Made by a program: the position numbers and the translations under genes | Assembly (NCBI RefSeq): GCF_000026105.1 | Contig: NC_008027.1 | Location: forward strand, 2,676,001-2,740,000 | Source: Pseudomonas entomophila L48 | Lineage (GTDB): Bacteria; Pseudomonadota; Gammaproteobacteria; Pseudomonadales; Pseudomonadaceae | DNA length: 64,000 nt | Direction of reading: 5' to 3' | Shown: piece by piece, positions 15,187 to 24,121 of the stretch | How the letters are laid out: each line of letters opens with the position of its first letter | Position numbering within the stretch: position 1 is the first letter of the stretch | The notes under the pieces: model-generated | What the model was told of the DNA's origin: nothing | Databases searched by the model: none | The model's input: the letters and a program-made list of their open reading frames with translations, nothing else

Positions 15187-16095
15187 TCAGGTGCCTTGGC
15201 TGCAAGCCAGGATCGCGTCCCTGATCCAGCGGTTCGCCGGGTCTGCATCCTTGCGCGAGTGCCAGGCTTGCTGGTACGACAGCACCGGCAGGCCCAGCGG
15301 GGCATCGAAGGTGCGCAGCGTCGGGTAGCGGTCGAGGTCCCGCACCGCCCAACTCGCCACCGTCAGGATGAGGTCGGTGCCGGCGATGAGTTCGATGGCG
15401 GCGCTCCAGTGCGGCAGCGCCACGGCGATCCTGCGCCGTACCCCCATTCGCGCCAGCACGCGCTCGATTTCGTCATTGGCATCGGGGCGCAGGGCGAGCA
15501 TGACGTGCGGGCGCTCCAGCCACTCCTCGAGCGACAGGCAGCCGCATGCCGGCAGGGCGCTTTCATCGGCCAGGCTGACGAAGTGTTCGGGGAACAACTC
15601 CTGCACCCGCACGCCTTGGGGGTATTCCGGGAAAATGCCCAGCGCCACGTCGAGCTCGCCATCCGCCAGTTGGGCCATCATGGTCTCCCGGCTGGCCTGG
15701 CTGACGGCCAGGTCCACCCCGGGTGCGACGCGGCGAACATGACGAACCAGCCTGGGCAGCACACGGCGCGCAGCGTAGTCGGAAAGTGACAAGCGAAAGC
15801 GCGCCTGGGATTGGCCCGGGTCGAAATCGGAAGCCCCCAGCAGATCATTGAGATGCCTCAGGGACTGCTCGAGCGGCCCCAGCAGGCTTTGCGCGCGGGC
15901 GGTCAGCACCAGCTGGCCGTCACGGCGGATCAGCAAGGGGTCGTCGAAGTGAACGCGAAGTTGGGCCAGGGCATGGCTGACGGCGGGCTGGCTCTTGTGC
16001 AGGCGCACCGACGCACGGGTCACGTGCCGTTCCAGCAACAGCGCGTGGAGGGTCAGCAGGAGGTTGAGGTCGATCCGTCGTAGTGCTTCCAGCAT
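15187..16095 (-). CDS. LysR family transcriptional regulator
   Basis: 302 residues. N-terminal winged helix-turn-helix (LNLLLTLHALLLERHVTRAS, KSQPAVSHALAQLR) and a periplasmic-binding-protein-like effector domain. The start at 16095 (MLEALRRIDLN) gives the family's usual spacing to the HTH; the open frame to 16137 adds an atypical N-terminus. It reads toward the SGNH hydrolase gene (convergent) and is divergent from a small cytochrome c gene at 16240, which it may control. Confidence 0.87.
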   Translation of the reverse strand: MLEALRRIDLNLLLTLHALLLERHVTRASVRLHKSQPAVSHALAQLRVHFDDPLLIRRDGQLVLTARAQSLLGPLEQSLRHLNDLLGASDFDPGQSQARFRLSLSDYAARRVLPRLVRHVRRVAPGVDLAVSQASRETMMAQLADGELDVALGIFPEYPQGVRVQELFPEHFVSLADESALPACGCLSLEEWLERPHVMLALRPDANDEIERVLARMGVRRRIAVALPHWSAAIELIAGTDLILTVASWAVRDLDRYPTLRTFDAPLGLPVLSYQQAWHSRKDADPANRWIRDAILACSQGT

Positions 16096-16239
16096 GTGCT
16101 CGATTCTGTCCGATGCGTCGGGGCAGGGTAGCAACATGTCGAAGGGGATGACAGCTGCGGCACTTATGGATGGCGCGGTCGGGTAGTGGCGTGTGATGCT
16201 GGTATCAAATGGACTTTGAGCCGTGGAGGCAGCTTGGGA

Positions 16240-16614
16240 ATGAATGTTTCACGTATCGCGATGCTGGGGTTCTTGTCACTGCTGCAAACGCCGCTGTCCT
16301 TGGCGGAAAACACCAACGGGAAAAACCTCTTCGTGCAGCGGTGTGCCGTGTGCCATGGCGCGGATATCAAGGGGACGGGGCCGTTGGCCAAAAAGAGCAA
16401 CCCGCCAACGCCGGACCTTACCAGCGCTGCATTCAAGAAGCGCTTGAACGACTATCCAGGCGTTATCGTGTCTTCGGTCATCCTTCGCCCAAATGGAAAC
16501 CTGATTCCGAAAACGCTGCAGGAGAATGGGGTGAAGATTGCGCCGCATGCCTGGAGCGTCAAAGATTTTCGCGATCTGCATGAATACATGAGTGGCGTGA
16601 TTTCGAGGAAATGA
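16240..16614 (+). CDS. small exported c-type cytochrome
   Basis: 124-residue monoheme cytochrome with a signal peptide (LGFLSLLQTPLSLA) and CAVCH at residues 35-39, followed by the DIKGTGPLAKKSNPPTPDLT stretch common to cytochromes of the cbb3/alcohol oxidase type. GGAGG at 16225-16229 is the ribosome site. Divergent from the LysR gene, 144 bases apart. Partner enzyme unknown. Confidence 0.84.
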   Translation: MNVSRIAMLGFLSLLQTPLSLAENTNGKNLFVQRCAVCHGADIKGTGPLAKKSNPPTPDLTSAAFKKRLNDYPGVIVSSVILRPNGNLIPKTLQENGVKIAPHAWSVKDFRDLHEYMSGVISRK

Positions 16615-16730
16615 AAAGCTGGGGATGAAGTCCTACATGGGCTAATCAGACTTTCCCCATTTCACGTAGGGCGTTTCCCAAGCATGCTTTGAGCACTTTT
16701 GCGCTATCGAAGTGACGGCTAGTCTCGCCG

Positions 16731-16926
16731 GGTCGTTGCCAAATCAACGACCGGGCCTGCAAGCCCGTCCGCAAAAGATTCACTGCCAATACAGCAACCT
16801 GTAATCGTGTTGCTTGTTGTGTCATGGCGGCTGCGTATGGGAGGCCTTTGGGCCTGCCGGTTTTCTCTTTTGCGCCGGTCTTGCAGACCTGTACGTAGCT
16901 GCCACCCTATCCATTGCAAGGGTGGC
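16731..16926 (+). ncRNA. structured leader upstream of the DUF3077/DUF6124-type gene
   Basis: Several perfect hairpins in a row: GGTCGTTG/CAACGACC (16731-16752), AGGCC-TTTG-GGCCT (16842-16855), GGTCT-TGC-AGACC (16877-16889), and GCCACCCT/AGGGTGGC (16901-16926). The last ends 36 bases before the ATG of the small gene. The spacing and order look like a conserved 5' leader. I recall similar leaders before related small genes in Pseudomonas but cannot verify that here. May act as a cis-regulatory RNA. Confidence 0.45.
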
Positions 16927-16962
16927 GTGGTGGCTTTGATCCCATGCAAAAGAGGATTCACC

Positions 16963-17220
16963 ATGCTCAAGATCGTGCCGGATCCACCGGCTCCAACCGA
17001 ATCTCCCCATTTCCTCGAAGACACGCTGGTGAGTGCCACTGAGTACGTCATGTGCGCGCTGGCGGTCACTCATCAGTCCTTGACCCACCTGCCCAAGTCA
17101 CCGGCCACGCTGGTGATGCTGACAGTCATGCACGAGCTCGATGCCACCCACACGCTGCTGGAGTCGGCATTGGCTCAGCTACAGATGAGCGCCCGGCCGC
17201 CGTCCTACACGCTGCACTGA
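16963..17220 (+). CDS. small DUF6124-type protein, 85 aa
   Basis: 85-residue protein beginning MLKIVPDPPAPTESPHFLED, the start signature (KI-x-PDPP) of the DUF6124 family of small Pseudomonas proteins, followed by two helices. Function unknown. AGAGGA at 16951-16956 supports the start. Preceded by a multi-hairpin leader and followed, across a REP pair, by a related DUF3077-type small gene. Confidence 0.7.
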   Translation: MLKIVPDPPAPTESPHFLEDTLVSATEYVMCALAVTHQSLTHLPKSPATLVMLTVMHELDATHTLLESALAQLQMSARPPSYTLH

Positions 17221-17237
17221 CAGCCCTTCGCTGGCCC

Positions 17238-17325
17238 CTGTAGGAGCGGCTTCAGCCGCGATGCAGACACCGCGGTACCTGGCACCAGCGTTGCTGGTGA
17301 TCGCGGCTGAAGCCGCTCCTACAGG
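17238..17325. repeat. REP palindrome pair (inverted)
   Basis: CTGTAGGAGCGGCTTCAGCC at the left and GGCTGAAGCCGCTCCTACAG at the right, separated by a spacer with its own dyad. It separates the two small DUF3077/DUF6124-type genes. Confidence 0.9.
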
Positions 17326-17364
17326 TAGCTCGGTCACCCCTTCAACGCTTCAGAGGAATCGCGA

Positions 17365-17652
17365 ATGGACAACGAAATCCCAGCAGACCACGGCCAACTC
17401 GGTTGGACCGTCGGCACGTGCACGTTCATGGAAGGTGCTACCAAAGGCACCCGCTTGTTCCGCGTAGAACCCGGTAACTGCGCCAACCACGCCATGGAAC
17501 AAGCCTCCGTGCTGCTCGACAGCGCCCGCCGCGCATCATTCATTGGTGTGATGGACAACGAACCGGTGCTGGTCTGGGCGTCGCACTACCTCAGTGATAT
17601 GGCCAAGGCGTTGATGGACGATGCGCATATGGGGATATTGAAGAAAGTCTGA
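17365..17652 (+). CDS. DUF3077-type small protein, 95 aa
   Basis: 95 residues. The core LFRVEPGNCANHAMEQASVLLDSARR has the pattern of DUF3077 proteins, which are abundant and multi-copy in pseudomonads. Function unknown. AGAGGAA lies about 10 bases before the ATG. Located just after the REP pair and a second small gene of related type. Confidence 0.68.
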   Translation: MDNEIPADHGQLGWTVGTCTFMEGATKGTRLFRVEPGNCANHAMEQASVLLDSARRASFIGVMDNEPVLVWASHYLSDMAKALMDDAHMGILKKV

Positions 17653-17737
17653 AATGGCAACCCAGCCACGGCGTTTCAAATAGGTGCGCAACCTCGGGGA
17701 ATCGATGCCTTCGTCTGGTGATTAGCCCGGCTGTGCC

Positions 17738-17766
17738 GGGCATCGCCAGCAAGGCTGGCGCCTACG
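17738..17766. repeat. single REP-like half element
   Basis: GGCATCGCCAGCAAGGCTGG then CGCCTACGG, a CCAGC-type REP hairpin without partner. It is the last REP element seen before the right-end repeat at 62.6 kb. Confidence 0.65.
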
Positions 17767-17855
17767 GTTCTTGGTGCAGCATTGGCCTCTGTGGGAGTGC
17801 CGGGCCCGGTTCATCACCTTGACGCGCACCGCACCGAATGTTCACATGCCGCCCA

Positions 17856-18035
17856 GTTTCAGGTGCCCCAAGTCGCCGCGCTTGGGGTGAAACGGGAAAC
17901 CGGTACGCGCTTAGCGCCAGTCCGGTGCTGCCCCCGCAACGGTATGCGAGTGATGCCCTCAATCAGACCACTGTGGCCAGCCGGCCATGGGAAGGCGAGG
18001 GCATCCAGCCTCGCGAGCCCGGAGACCGGCCTGGA
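17856..18035 (+). promoter_or_regulatory. cobalamin (B12) riboswitch
   Basis: Contains the hallmark blocks in order: AGGTGCCCC...GGGGTGAAACGGGAAACCGG, then CCGGTGCTGCCCCCGCAACG (B12-box region), GGGAAGGCGAGGGC, and the closing AGCCCGGAGACCGGCCTG. It ends about 107 bases before the ATG of the downstream ferredoxin-domain gene, so that gene is probably repressed by adenosylcobalamin. Confidence 0.93.
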
Positions 18036-18141
18036 ATCTTTTGGCGACAATCCTGCGGTGGGCAGGCATGGGCCGGTCTGGGCCCATGCTCGATGCCTGC
18101 CTGTGCGTGCTTCTGCGAAATTCACTTCGAGAGAGCATGTG

Positions 18142-18879
18142 ATGACTTACCAGCGCGTCTTGTTTGTCGGGCCAGGCCTTGCGGGCGGTTCAGCGGCCGA
18201 GGCCTTCGGCGCGGAACTCTGCCAACTGCGGGGCGAAACCGCACGGGACGATGTCATTGACACCCTGGACGGGTTCGAGGGCTTGTGGGCGGTCTTGCGC
18301 AAGGCCTTCGCCGACGGGCTGGAGTGCGTGTTGGTGGTGGACCTGGAACCCACCTCCGACGGCGCCTACCTGGACTGGCTGCGCGATGAACTGGGGTGCA
18401 TCGCGCGTGAACATGGGCATCAACCGCAGGTCTGGGTTACCGCGCAAGCGTTGGGGCGCCGTGGCCTGGATGCGCGAATGGCCTGTGCGAGCATCGAGGA
18501 CCCCACACGGCACCTCGCCTGTGATCAGGTCAATGCAGTGGCCGCCGACCCCGACTGGTCGAGCATCCCGGATCATGCACGCCAGGTGTTCCTCTGCACC
18601 GGCCCGCGTTGCGTCCGGCGAGGCGCCTTGCCGTTGTGGAAGCAGCTGCGCCGCGAGTTGCTTCAGCGGCAACTGATCGAGGTGCCGGGTGGCGTGCTGC
18701 TGACGCGCACGGCTTGCCAGTTCCCCTGCAACCTGGGGCCGGTGCTGACGGTGTATCCCGACGCTTGCTGGTATCGGGTGCGCGACAATGAAGAGGTGCA
18801 ACGCCTGGTCGAGGTGCACTTGTCGGGTGGCGAGGTCGCGACCGAGCTGCTGGTTCACGGGCGAGAGTTCAATAGGTAG
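18142..18879 (+). CDS. (2Fe-2S) ferredoxin domain-containing protein under B12 control
   Basis: 245 residues with two parts. The N-terminal half (VLFVGPGLAGGSA...) is an alpha/beta domain I do not recognise with certainty. The C-terminal half is a thioredoxin-like [2Fe-2S] ferredoxin with four Cys, C152 and C157 (FLCTGPRC), C192 and C196 (TACQFPC), followed by NLGPVLTVYPDACWY. Such proteins occur with cobalt chelatase/CobW genes in pseudomonads; here the riboswitch leader implies a role in cobalamin biosynthesis, cobalt handling or a B12-independent substitute pathway. No cob genes are next to it; decayed arsenic genes follow instead. Start ATG 18142. Confidence 0.82.
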   Translation: MTYQRVLFVGPGLAGGSAAEAFGAELCQLRGETARDDVIDTLDGFEGLWAVLRKAFADGLECVLVVDLEPTSDGAYLDWLRDELGCIAREHGHQPQVWVTAQALGRRGLDARMACASIEDPTRHLACDQVNAVAADPDWSSIPDHARQVFLCTGPRCVRRGALPLWKQLRRELLQRQLIEVPGGVLLTRTACQFPCNLGPVLTVYPDACWYRVRDNEEVQRLVEVHLSGGEVATELLVHGREFNR

Positions 18880-19176
18880 GGAAGGGCTGTTCGCCTCCAA
18901 CACAGATGGTTCTATGCCCGCTTTCGACCCTTTGCAGCCGTTCGAGGTGTCTACGAAACCGATGTCGATTCAGTTCGACATCTTTCGAGGCCGCAGGACT
19001 CATTCATAGGACACCTGAAAACGAACTCACTGACGTCCGTGGAAGCGAGTTACCTGTAGTGACTCCGAGTTCATGTCGCCAAGCCCCTTCACCATGTAGA
19101 CCGCAGACGTCGGGCAGAGGCTGTTGAACTCCTCCGAACTGGAAATTGCCTTTGGGGCTTGGGATCTGTCTCCCGG
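18880..19176. other. intergenic region, no gene seen
   Basis: About 300 bases after the ferredoxin-domain gene. No open frame with recognisable similarity; the composition and broken reading frames fit decayed sequence ahead of the arsR remnant. Confidence 0.5.
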
Positions 19177-19455
19177 ATGACCCTGCTGACCGCCCGTGAA
19201 GGCGAACTCTGTGTCTGCGAACTTACCCACGGCCGGAGCTGAGCCAGCCGAAGATCTCCCGGCAGCGAGGCTGGATTCCTGATAGATCGCCGCAAGGGTC
19301 AATGGGTGTACTACCGACTGCATCCCGAACTGCCGCAATGAGTGGACGCGATGCTCAAGGGAGTAGTCGATGCCAACCAGGAATGGTTGAGCCCCGATGC
19401 GTTGCGCCTTGCCGAAATGGGCGGGCGGCCGCAGAACCCTGTTGCTTGTACTTGA
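19177..19455 (+). pseudogene. arsR: arsR remnant (ArsR-type arsenic repressor, broken)
   Basis: Translated pieces match an ArsR repressor in order. First comes GELCVCELTH (the CVC arsenite-sensing motif); then, in a different frame, ELSQPKISR. After a small deletion that removes the HLxxLR part of the recognition helix comes AGFLIDRRKGQWVYYRLHPE. A TGA replaces the Trp expected in LPQ-W-VDAMLKGVVDAN, and the reading continues to QNPVACT and a stop at 19453. The N-terminus is missing. It cannot give a functional repressor. It is followed directly by a broken arsB. Confidence 0.75.
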
Positions 19456-19484
19456 GACTTCCCTTCGCTGATTGAGTTGTAGTC

Positions 19485-20130
19485 ATGCTAATCGCATTTT
19501 TGATTTTCCTGGTGACGATCGTTCTCGCCATCTGGCAGCCCAAAGGCCTGGGCGTGGGCTGGAGCGCCGCACTGGGGGGGCGTCGTGGCGCTGCTGGCGG
19601 GTTTTTGTGAGCCTTTCCGATATCCCCGTGGTCTGGCAGATCGTCTGGAACGCTACCGCCATTTTCATCGGCGTCATCATCATCATCAGCCTGCTGCTGG
19701 ATGAGGCGGGGTTCTTCGAGTGGTCGGCATTGCACGTGGCCCGCTGGGGCGATGGCAGCAGCCGCTATCTGTTCGCCTTTATCATCCTGCTGGGCGCCGG
19801 CGTCTCGGTGGTGTTTGCTAACGACGGTGCGGTACTAATCCTGACCCCGATCGTCATCGCCATACTGCTGGCCCTGCGCTTCTCCCCGGCAGCGACGCTG
19901 GCATTCGTCATGGCGGCGGGCTTCATCGCCGATACCGCGAGCTTGCCGCTAGTGGTGTCCAACCTGGTGAACATGGTTTCCGCCGACTACTTTGGCATTG
20001 GATTCAGCGAGTACGCCTCGGTCATGGTGCCGGTGAGCCTGGCCAGCATCGCCGCCACCCTGTGAATGCTGCTGTGGTTCTTCCCCAAGCACCTGCCGCG
20101 TACTTATGAATTCGACCAACTGAAGGCACG
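19485..20130 (+). pseudogene. arsB: arsB remnant (arsenite efflux permease, frameshifted and truncated)
   Basis: Starts as a normal ArsB ([20 protein letters not shown]...). Within a G7 run (19574-19580) and a T5 run (19602-19606) the frame shifts twice by +1 before continuing [19 protein letters not shown] and [16 protein letters not shown]. After SLASIAATL a TGA stops the frame at 20063-20065, and similarity continues past it as MLLWFFPKHLPRTYEFDQLK. The second half of the roughly 430-residue permease is absent. With the arsR remnant this is a dead ars operon. The two homopolymer shifts could in principle be sequencing errors, but the stop and the 3' loss cannot. Confidence 0.82.
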
Positions 20131-20232
20131 AAGCGCTTCCAGAAGTCGCTCAACGGTAAGTGGTCGACCAGGTGCCGCGAGAGACGCAGCAGATATGCAG
20201 CTCCGTCTCTCGGTTGAGCACGGATGTGCCGG

Positions 20233-21180
20233 TTAGTGGGTCAAGAACCTGATGCCGAAAGTGCCGGCGTCATCGACGATATGACCGGCATGAGGGGCCT
20301 CGAAATGGCCGGGCAAGAGAAGTGCGCCATGCTGTTCGCAGAACGAGAGCAGGTCGTGACGGCTACGCGCGGCCAGCGCAGGGTCTTCGCAAACTTTGCT
20401 GCTCCACTGCCAGAATGGAATTTGGATCGGCGAGTGCAGCATGTCGCCGCTAAACACACCACGTGCGCCCCGGGAGGAAAGTTCGATCCGCACATGCCCG
20501 GGCGAATGACCCGGTGCATGGCGGATGAGAAAGGTATCATCCAGTTCATAGGTGTCGGCGAACATCACACTCTGACCTGCCTCGATCACCGGCAGAACAC
20601 TGTCGTTGTACATGGGCGCAAACCAGGCGGGGCCGGCGGCACCTTCGCCGCGAATGGCGCGCAGCAAGTGGTCGTGCTCGACCTGTGAGATCACATAGCG
20701 GGCATTTGGAAAGGTCGGTACCCAGACGCCGTTGACCAGTTGGGTGTTCCAACCGACATGATCGGCATGTAGGTGGCTGCACATAACGTAATCGATGTCC
20801 TGAGGCTGGATGCCCAGTGTTCGCATCCTGTCCAGGTAACGTGTGCAAAGACGATGCATTTCCGGCAGGCCGGGGCGCTCTTTGTGGTTGCCGATGCAAC
20901 TGTCTATAAGCACAGTATGGCGGCCGGTGCGTACGATCCAGCTGTGCACCGGCATCGGAATGCGACCGCTTTCCGGATCGTAATGGGTTGGAGCTAACCA
21001 GTGCTCATGGGCTGCCACGCGCTGGCGGTCGAAGTCCGGCAGCCAGCTTTGCGCGGTTTCGCCCAGCAGCGAAGTGTCGTACAAGCGAATCACCTCGACC
21101 TCGCCCAAGCCGATACGGAAGACGTTGCGGTCATGCTGGATGATGTGTGCGCCATGGGGACGCTTACAGTTGTGGGTCAT
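20233..21180 (-). CDS. MBL-fold metallo-hydrolase
   Basis: 315-residue metallo-beta-lactamase-fold hydrolase with the zinc motif HLHADH at residues 136-141, a later metal-ligand segment APGHSPGH, and FSGDMLHSP. The arrangement resembles lactonase-type members (for example N-acyl-homoserine lactonases), so hydrolysis of a lactone or ester intermediate is plausible. Its ATG overlaps the TGA of the upstream GMC oxidoreductase gene (4 bases), so both are one transcript. In this context it may open a lactone formed by the GMC enzyme; that is inference. Confidence 0.85.
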   Translation of the reverse strand: MTHNCKRPHGAHIIQHDRNVFRIGLGEVEVIRLYDTSLLGETAQSWLPDFDRQRVAAHEHWLAPTHYDPESGRIPMPVHSWIVRTGRHTVLIDSCIGNHKERPGLPEMHRLCTRYLDRMRTLGIQPQDIDYVMCSHLHADHVGWNTQLVNGVWVPTFPNARYVISQVEHDHLLRAIRGEGAAGPAWFAPMYNDSVLPVIEAGQSVMFADTYELDDTFLIRHAPGHSPGHVRIELSSRGARGVFSGDMLHSPIQIPFWQWSSKVCEDPALAARSRHDLLSFCEQHGALLLPGHFEAPHAGHIVDDAGTFGIRFLTH

Positions 21181-22871
21181 TGCAAGCTCCTGGCAGATTG
21201 ACGCGAGGTAAGTGGGGAACTGGCCGGCTGCTGTTCGCGTAGTGAGGCCTTGCCCGCAATAAAATCGGCAGCGCGCTCGGCCATCATCATGATCAGCGCG
21301 TTGGTAGGGCCCCGGATGATACGCGGAATGGCAGAGCCATCGACCACTCGCAATGCCCTCACGCCTCGCACACGCATCTGATTGTCGAGCACCGCTTGCG
21401 GATCTTCATCAGGCCCCATCCGGCAGGTACCGACCGGGTGATGCAGGGTGATGGCTTGGCTGCGGATGAAGGAGTCGACCTCGGTGTCGCTTTGGAGCCC
21501 GAGACCGGGCGCGAGCTCTTCGGCGATGAAGGCTTCAAGACCTGGTTGTGCGCCGATCTCGCGCATGCGCCTGAACATCTGGCGTACAGCGATGCGGTCG
21601 TTCTCGCTGGTTAGGAAATGCTGCTGAATGCAAGCTGGTTGCTCGGGGTCGGCCGACTGCAGTGTGACCTGGCCGCGGCTTTCAGGAGTCAGGTAAACCC
21701 CTTTGATGGCGAAGGCATCGCAATAAGCCTGCTTGAACGGCTCAAGATAGGGCGCTGCGTTCATCGGTCCGGCTGCCAGGATCAGTTGTACGTCGGGATG
21801 CGCGAGGTCTGCTTGGCTGCGAATAAGCCCCACCGCCGCAGCGGGTATTCGACTGGAGAAGCCGTTGCCGCCAAGCAGTGTACGCAGGACATCTAGGACA
21901 ATTCTGTCGGCGCGCATCATGCGGTGTAACGGGCCGGGAGTGCGCCGCCGCCAGCGGAGATCGAAGACAATATGGTCGTGCAGGTTGCTGCCCACACCCG
22001 GCAGGTCCACCAAGCTTTCGATACCATGCGCCTGCATTTGTTCAGCAGGGCCGATGCCCGACAGCATCAGCAATTGTGGCGAGTTGATTACCCCGCCGCA
22101 GAGGATGACCTCTCTGCGGGCCTCTGCACGATGTAGCTCGCCGTTGCGGGCATATTCGACCGCGACGGCACGCGGCGTGGCTTGGTCGTTGTCGAATAGA
22201 ATGCGTCTGGCTAGTGCGCCGGTCACTAGGGTGACATTGCCACGGGCCAAGGCCGGGCGCAGGTAAGCGACTGCCGCGCTGCAGCGGAGTCCATTGCGAA
22301 TGGTGGCCTGCATCGGTCCGAAACCTTCATTTGAGGCTCCATTGTAGTCGGGGTTTTCGGGATAGCCGCATGCCCGTGTCGCTGCTAGGAATCCATCGAT
22401 CAAGGGGTCCTGATAGTCGAGCCGGCCAACCGTCAGCGGACCGCAGCCCCCGCGCAAGGCGCTTTCGCCCCCTTCCCAGCTTTCGCTGCGCTTGAAATAG
22501 GGCAGCACATCATCATAAGTCCAGCCCTCCAGGCCCAGCTCATTAGCCCAGCCGTCATAGTCCTCCCGCGCTCCCCGAGCATAAGCCATGCCATTGATCG
22601 ATGAGGATCCACCGACTACCTTGCCCCGGGCACATTCGATCCGGCGGCCTTGCATGCTGGCTTCTGGCTCGGTGAAGTACCCCCAGTCGAACAGCCGGTT
22701 CTTGAGGATCACGCCCCAGGTCAGCGGTACCTTGATGTAGGGGGAGCGGTCCTGGCCACCTGCCTCGAGCACCAGGATGCTCACCTGCGAATCTTCGCCT
22801 AGGCGATAAGCGAGGGCGCATCCGGCGGAGCCGGCGCCGACGATCACGTAGTCGTAACTGGAGAATTTCAT
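21177..22871 (-). CDS. GMC family FAD-dependent oxidoreductase (choline dehydrogenase-like)
   Basis: 564-residue glucose-methanol-choline oxidoreductase that oxidises alcohols to aldehydes or ketones. N-terminal FAD fold YDYVIVGAGSAGCALAYRL, GMC signature 1 region GKVVGGSSSINGMAYARG, signature 2 GVINSPQLLMLSGIGP, and C-terminal catalytic His region LHHPVGTCRMG with PTNALIMMMAERAAD. Start chosen at MKFSSYDY (22871), with GAGGTG 7 bases upstream, rather than the longer frame to 22907. The first gene of a two-gene operon with the MBL hydrolase, divergent from a LysR gene that probably controls it. Substrate unknown. Confidence 0.9.
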   Translation of the reverse strand: MKFSSYDYVIVGAGSAGCALAYRLGEDSQVSILVLEAGGQDRSPYIKVPLTWGVILKNRLFDWGYFTEPEASMQGRRIECARGKVVGGSSSINGMAYARGAREDYDGWANELGLEGWTYDDVLPYFKRSESWEGGESALRGGCGPLTVGRLDYQDPLIDGFLAATRACGYPENPDYNGASNEGFGPMQATIRNGLRCSAAVAYLRPALARGNVTLVTGALARRILFDNDQATPRAVAVEYARNGELHRAEARREVILCGGVINSPQLLMLSGIGPAEQMQAHGIESLVDLPGVGSNLHDHIVFDLRWRRRTPGPLHRMMRADRIVLDVLRTLLGGNGFSSRIPAAAVGLIRSQADLAHPDVQLILAAGPMNAAPYLEPFKQAYCDAFAIKGVYLTPESRGQVTLQSADPEQPACIQQHFLTSENDRIAVRQMFRRMREIGAQPGLEAFIAEELAPGLGLQSDTEVDSFIRSQAITLHHPVGTCRMGPDEDPQAVLDNQMRVRGVRALRVVDGSAIPRIIRGPTNALIMMMAERAADFIAGKASLREQQPASSPLTSRQSARSLQ

Positions 22872-23057
22872 TTCAGCACCTCGCAATAGGTGACTGTACG
22901 TTCCCATGGCCGGGAGAGGGTGGGAGTCAGAGAAACCATTTTGTCTCCTGTTAGGCAGGCTTGTTGTTGGTTACGGAGATCATGAGTAATGCAAATCATA
23001 CCTTCAAATACGTATTACACTTTGTTCGGATAGCCATTCGGATATAGGAGTGCAGCC
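22872..23057. promoter_or_regulatory. divergent promoter region between GMC and LysR genes
   Basis: 186 bases between divergent genes. It holds the palindrome AATACGTATT at 23007-23016, and two direct copies of TTCGGATA (TTCGGATAGCCATTCGGATA) just before the LysR start. These fit a LysR-type binding site and autoregulation, but no site is proven. Confidence 0.4.
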
Positions 23058-23984
23058 GTGCGTGGTTTTGATTCGTATCTCACATTCCAGAAGCTTGAGG
23101 TGTTTTGCACCGTTGTCGAGTTGGGCAGCGTAACCCGAGCCGCGGACCGGTTATGCATAGCCCAGCCGGTGGTCACTGCCCATGTACGCAGCATGGAGGC
23201 TCGGCTGGGCTATGCCCTGGTTAGGCGTTCGGGCCGCAACATCGCGTTGACCGAGGCGGGCGAGCGCATTTATCGGTGGGCGGCGGAGGTTATTACGCGT
23301 ACCCGCGAGGTGGAGCGCGAGTTGGCGGGACTGGAAAGTGGCGAAATGGGCAATGCTGTGGTGGCTACGTCAATGTCGGTGGGGTCCTATGCGTTGCCGC
23401 CGCTGCTACTGGACTTCCACCGGCTGCATCCCGACGGGCTGGTGACGGTAGATATCTCTAATCCGCAGGGTGCTGTCGATGCCACGCGTATGGGGGCATG
23501 CGATTTCGCGGTAATTCTCTTAGCTGTTGGACAGGATCTTGATGGCTTGACGACTTTGCCCTTGTGGGAAGACGACCTAGTGCTGGTGTGCTCGCCCAGC
23601 AGCCCATGGGCAAACTTGCCGCTGGCCGATCTCGACGTGCACCAGATGCCTTTCGTCAGCACGCCGCGCAATATGCCGCGTAGAGAATTGGAGGAGTCAT
23701 TGCTGCGTCGACAGGGGTTTGAGCAGCGGCGAGTAGTCATCGAGCTAGGCCATCCGGAGGCCATGAAGCATGCGGTGCGACAGGACGTCGGCGTGAGCTT
23801 CATGTTCGCCTCGGCGGTGCGCGCCGAAATTGCCCGTGGCGAGCTGCAGGTGCTGGCACGCCCCGATCTATCCATGAAGGTACCGATCTATCTGGTGCAC
23901 CGCGAGGACAAGCGCTTCTCAGCTTTCCAGACTCAATTGGTCCAGTTCATTCTCAGCCGTGCGGTGCCGGGCTCCACGTCCTGA
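23058..23984 (+). CDS. LysR family transcriptional regulator
   Basis: 308-residue LysR regulator; HTH region LEVFCTVVELGSVTRAADRL and IAQPVVTAHVRSMEARLG, followed by the effector domain. Start is the GTG at 23058, with AGGAG at 23046-23050. It is divergent from the GMC/MBL operon and upstream of the aldolase-ALDH-SDR series, so it is the natural candidate regulator of the whole catabolic island. Confidence 0.9.
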   Translation: MRGFDSYLTFQKLEVFCTVVELGSVTRAADRLCIAQPVVTAHVRSMEARLGYALVRRSGRNIALTEAGERIYRWAAEVITRTREVERELAGLESGEMGNAVVATSMSVGSYALPPLLLDFHRLHPDGLVTVDISNPQGAVDATRMGACDFAVILLAVGQDLDGLTTLPLWEDDLVLVCSPSSPWANLPLADLDVHQMPFVSTPRNMPRRELEESLLRRQGFEQRRVVIELGHPEAMKHAVRQDVGVSFMFASAVRAEIARGELQVLARPDLSMKVPIYLVHREDKRFSAFQTQLVQFILSRAVPGSTS

Positions 23985-24121
23985 TCTCATAGTCATCTGG
24001 CTATGGTTGGTTGTGGCAATAGCTAATGGATATATGGTAAGGCCGCTCCTAATCTACGAGTGTGTATGGCGAGCCAGCCAGGTCATGAAGGCTCGCACTG
24101 AAGCCTAACCACTCAGGGAAC

